Source of the DNA: Microbacteriaceae bacterium
Lineage (GTDB): Bacteria > Actinomycetota > Actinomycetes > Actinomycetales > Microbacteriaceae
NCBI GenBank assembly: GCA_009925875.1
Contig: RFQD01000070.1
Coordinates: forward strand, 1-6,824
Reading direction: 5' to 3'
DNA length: 6,824 nt
The notes beneath the pieces are model-generated. The model searched no databases and was not told the DNA's origin. It was given only the letters and a program-made list of their open reading frames with translations. The position numbers were made by a program, and so were the translations under genes. Shown one piece after another: positions 5,891-6,824 of this stretch (position 1 is the stretch's first letter; every line of letters starts with the position of its first letter).

Positions 5891-6499
5891 GTGAGCACTT
5901 GTGAGGCGTGCGCGAGCCCACTGCTGGTGGGGGCTATTTTTTGCGGAGAGTGCGGCAGTTCCACTCGACCTCGCCGTCAGGTGACCGGGGCGGCTCGCAC
6001 AGACACGAGAGAGCTTCCGCTGGAGTCGATGCCGGGTTTTGAACTCTCGGCTGCGACGCACCGGGAATCTGTCCCCCGATTCAGTGACGAACCCACCGTG
6101 TCGAACTCCGTGGCGACGAACGACGTCGCTCGGGAGCTCTCGGATGCGCGAGGTGTTTTGTCGACCGACGCAGTGGGTTCATTCTTGCTTCGATTTTCGA
6201 ACGGCACCTCGGTGACAGTCACGTCGGGAGGTCTGCTCGGTCGAAATCCGGCCGGAAATAGCGCGGACGCCGATGCCCACCTGATTATCGTCACCGACCC
6301 TGATCGAACGGTTTCTAAAACTCACCTCGAATTCGGCATCGAAGCGGGAGATTTCTGGATTTGCGACCGTTTCAGTGGTAACGGCACGACGGTGCAGGAA
6401 CCGGGGCACCCTCCGCGGCGTTTGATCCCAGGCCGGCGGTACCGAATTTTTCGCGGTACCGTCGTGGGCATCGGAGAGCAATCGTTTACGCTCGCGTGA
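5891..6499 (+). CDS. Zinc-ribbon and FHA domain protein
   Basis: Likely phosphothreonine-reading adaptor in the cytoplasm. The 202-residue product starts with a small zinc ribbon with two CxxC knuckles (C4/C7 and C18/C21). A polar, probably disordered linker follows (about 28-95; it holds candidate phosphothreonines such as T69 in SDEPTVS). A C-terminal FHA domain covers about 97-201. The FHA residues known to bind phosphothreonine are present: G117-R118 in GGLLGRNP, S142 and H145 in VSKTHLEF, and N164-G165 in FSGNGTTV. The domain should therefore be functional. The GTG at 5891 is preferred: GAAAG lies 9 nt upstream at the end of the PP2C gene, and the zinc ribbon begins immediately. It follows the phosphatase by 5 bp, fitting a kinase/phosphatase signalling set in which the phosphatase may act on this protein or its ligand (inference). 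Confidence 0.93.
   Translation: MSTCEACASPLLVGAIFCGECGSSTRPRRQVTGAARTDTRELPLESMPGFELSAATHRESVPRFSDEPTVSNSVATNDVARELSDARGVLSTDAVGSFLLRFSNGTSVTVTSGGLLGRNPAGNSADADAHLIIVTDPDRTVSKTHLEFGIEAGDFWICDRFSGNGTTVQEPGHPPRRLIPGRRYRIFRGTVVGIGEQSFTLA
6437..6461 (+). repeat. Paired CGGTACCG palindromes near the 3' end of the FHA gene
   Basis: CGGTACCG occurs at 6437-6444 and 6454-6461. Because the word is self-complementary, the pair can form an 8-bp hairpin with a 9-nt loop that contains a T-run. It lies in coding sequence (residues about 183-191), 35 nt before the stop codon. It may be coincidental. Confidence 0.4.
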
Positions 6500-6625
6500 C
6501 GTCGCCTCGGGGTGACACCTCCTCTTCTCCACAGCTTCTCCGTCGGCATTAATCTGCACCTCGCTTGCGGACGAGTGAGAAAACGCTTGTCGTCGTCTCA
6601 CACTCGATACGTGCCGGGAATCGAT
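6500..6625 (+). other. Interval between the FHA gene and the FtsK/EccC-like gene
   Basis: This 126-nt stretch has no stop codon in the frame shared by the FHA gene and the next gene. It contains GTG codons at 6512, 6575 and 6611 that are possible alternative starts for that gene. A short palindrome GGTGACACC lies at 6511-6519 and CTTCTCC is repeated at 6524-6530 and 6535-6541. I see no convincing promoter or terminator, so the downstream gene is probably in the same operon. Confidence 0.4.
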
Positions 6626-6639
6626 ATGGAGAATCGATT
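6619..6639 (+). repeat. 7-bp hairpin placing the putative ATG in its loop
   Basis: AATCGAT (6619-6625) pairs perfectly with ATCGATT (6633-6639). The 7-nt loop is ATGGAGA, which starts with the proposed start codon of the FtsK/EccC-like gene. The GGGA ribosome-binding sequence (6616-6619) overlaps the 5' edge of the stem. It could tune translation, but a 7-bp stem can arise by chance. Confidence 0.4.
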
Positions 6640-6824
6640 TCCGTGGCTCCCCACGCTTGCACCCCTTGTCACGTCCGGAATTCTCTGGGCTGTCACCGGG
6701 TCGGCACTCTCGCTACTCTTCGGTGTTATGTCACCGGTGCTCTTGGTGGCCTCCTATGTTGAGGGAAGGCTGAACACGCGCCGTCGACGCGCCCGGGAAA
6801 GCGAGCGAGAGCGACAAAGCCACG
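6626..6824 (+). CDS. N-terminal fragment of a membrane protein resembling FtsK/SpoIIIE (EccC/EssC-like) ATPase, cut by the window edge
   Basis: The visible 66 residues begin MENRFPWLP. They contain two closely spaced hydrophobic helices (about 8-23 and 27-44; APLVTSGILWAVTGS, then LLFGVMSPVLLVASYVEG), followed by a strongly basic stretch NTRRRRARESERERQ. This two-helix hairpin plus Arg-rich cytoplasmic helix matches the start of actinobacterial FtsK/SpoIIIE-type ATPases linked to type VII-like secretion, as I recall them. The ATPase motifs lie beyond the edge, so the family call is tentative. The ATG at 6626 has GGGA 6 nt upstream. An in-frame GTG at 6575 would add 17 residues and is a real alternative, since homologues often have a short Arg-rich lead before the first helix. 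A neighbouring FHA protein fits, because EssC-type ATPases of Firmicutes carry FHA domains at their own N-terminus. It could instead be another two-helix membrane protein. Confidence 0.6.
   Translation, partial: MENRFPWLPTLAPLVTSGILWAVTGSALSLLFGVMSPVLLVASYVEGRLNTRRRRARESERERQSH

Noticed and set aside
6565..6762. A 65-codon + strand open frame beginning near 6565
   Set aside because: It is a different frame from the two-helix membrane segment, and its translation has no hydrophobic or family pattern.

Overview
The window looks like a chromosomal segment of an actinobacterium. The protein families point to Micrococcales, possibly Microbacteriaceae: a class III aminotransferase of a typical actinobacterial type, a small soluble PP2C phosphatase, a zinc-ribbon FHA protein and a two-helix N-terminus like that of actinobacterial FtsK/EccC-type ATPases. 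Codon use is GC-leaning but not extreme, and GTG starts are common. The lineage is inferred from remembered family features, not from a search.

Layout. At the left edge (9-843, +) is a YaaA/DUF328 peroxide-stress gene whose frame is broken by one extra C near 413-415. Facing it across 9 bp is a five-gene leftward set. In transcription order this is an Lrp/AsnC regulator (4893-4426), a class III aminotransferase (4413-2938), an EamA/DMT-family membrane transporter (2903-1977), an Ogt/MGMT alkyl-DNA repair protein (1980-1447) and a Tag-type 3-methyladenine glycosylase (1437-853). Gaps are 12 bp, 34 bp, a 4-bp ATGA overlap and 9 bp, so one transcript is likely. A good sigma-70-like promoter sits directly before the Lrp gene and suggests a leaderless message.

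An intergenic region of about 210 bp (4894-5102) separates this set from a rightward set. That set holds a soluble PP2C Ser/Thr phosphatase (5103-5885), a zinc-ribbon plus FHA phosphothreonine-binding protein (5891-6499) and the start of a membrane-anchored protein (6626 to the edge). The last resembles the N-terminus of an FtsK/SpoIIIE ATPase of the EccC/EssC (type VII secretion-like) kind.

How the genes may work together. The left set joins amine or amino-acid catabolism and transport to two enzymes that repair alkylated DNA, next to a DNA/iron-protection gene. The right set looks like the edge of a phospho-signalling and secretion-type locus, with the phosphatase and the FHA reader encoded beside the putative ATPase; no kinase is visible here. 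The most notable sequence details are the yaaA frameshift, the Lys/Ala-rich tail on the aminotransferase, an 11-bp perfect hairpin just after the transporter start codon, and the FHA and ATPase genes sharing one reading frame with a single stop between them. No tRNA, rRNA, CRISPR array, insertion sequence or clear intrinsic terminator was seen.
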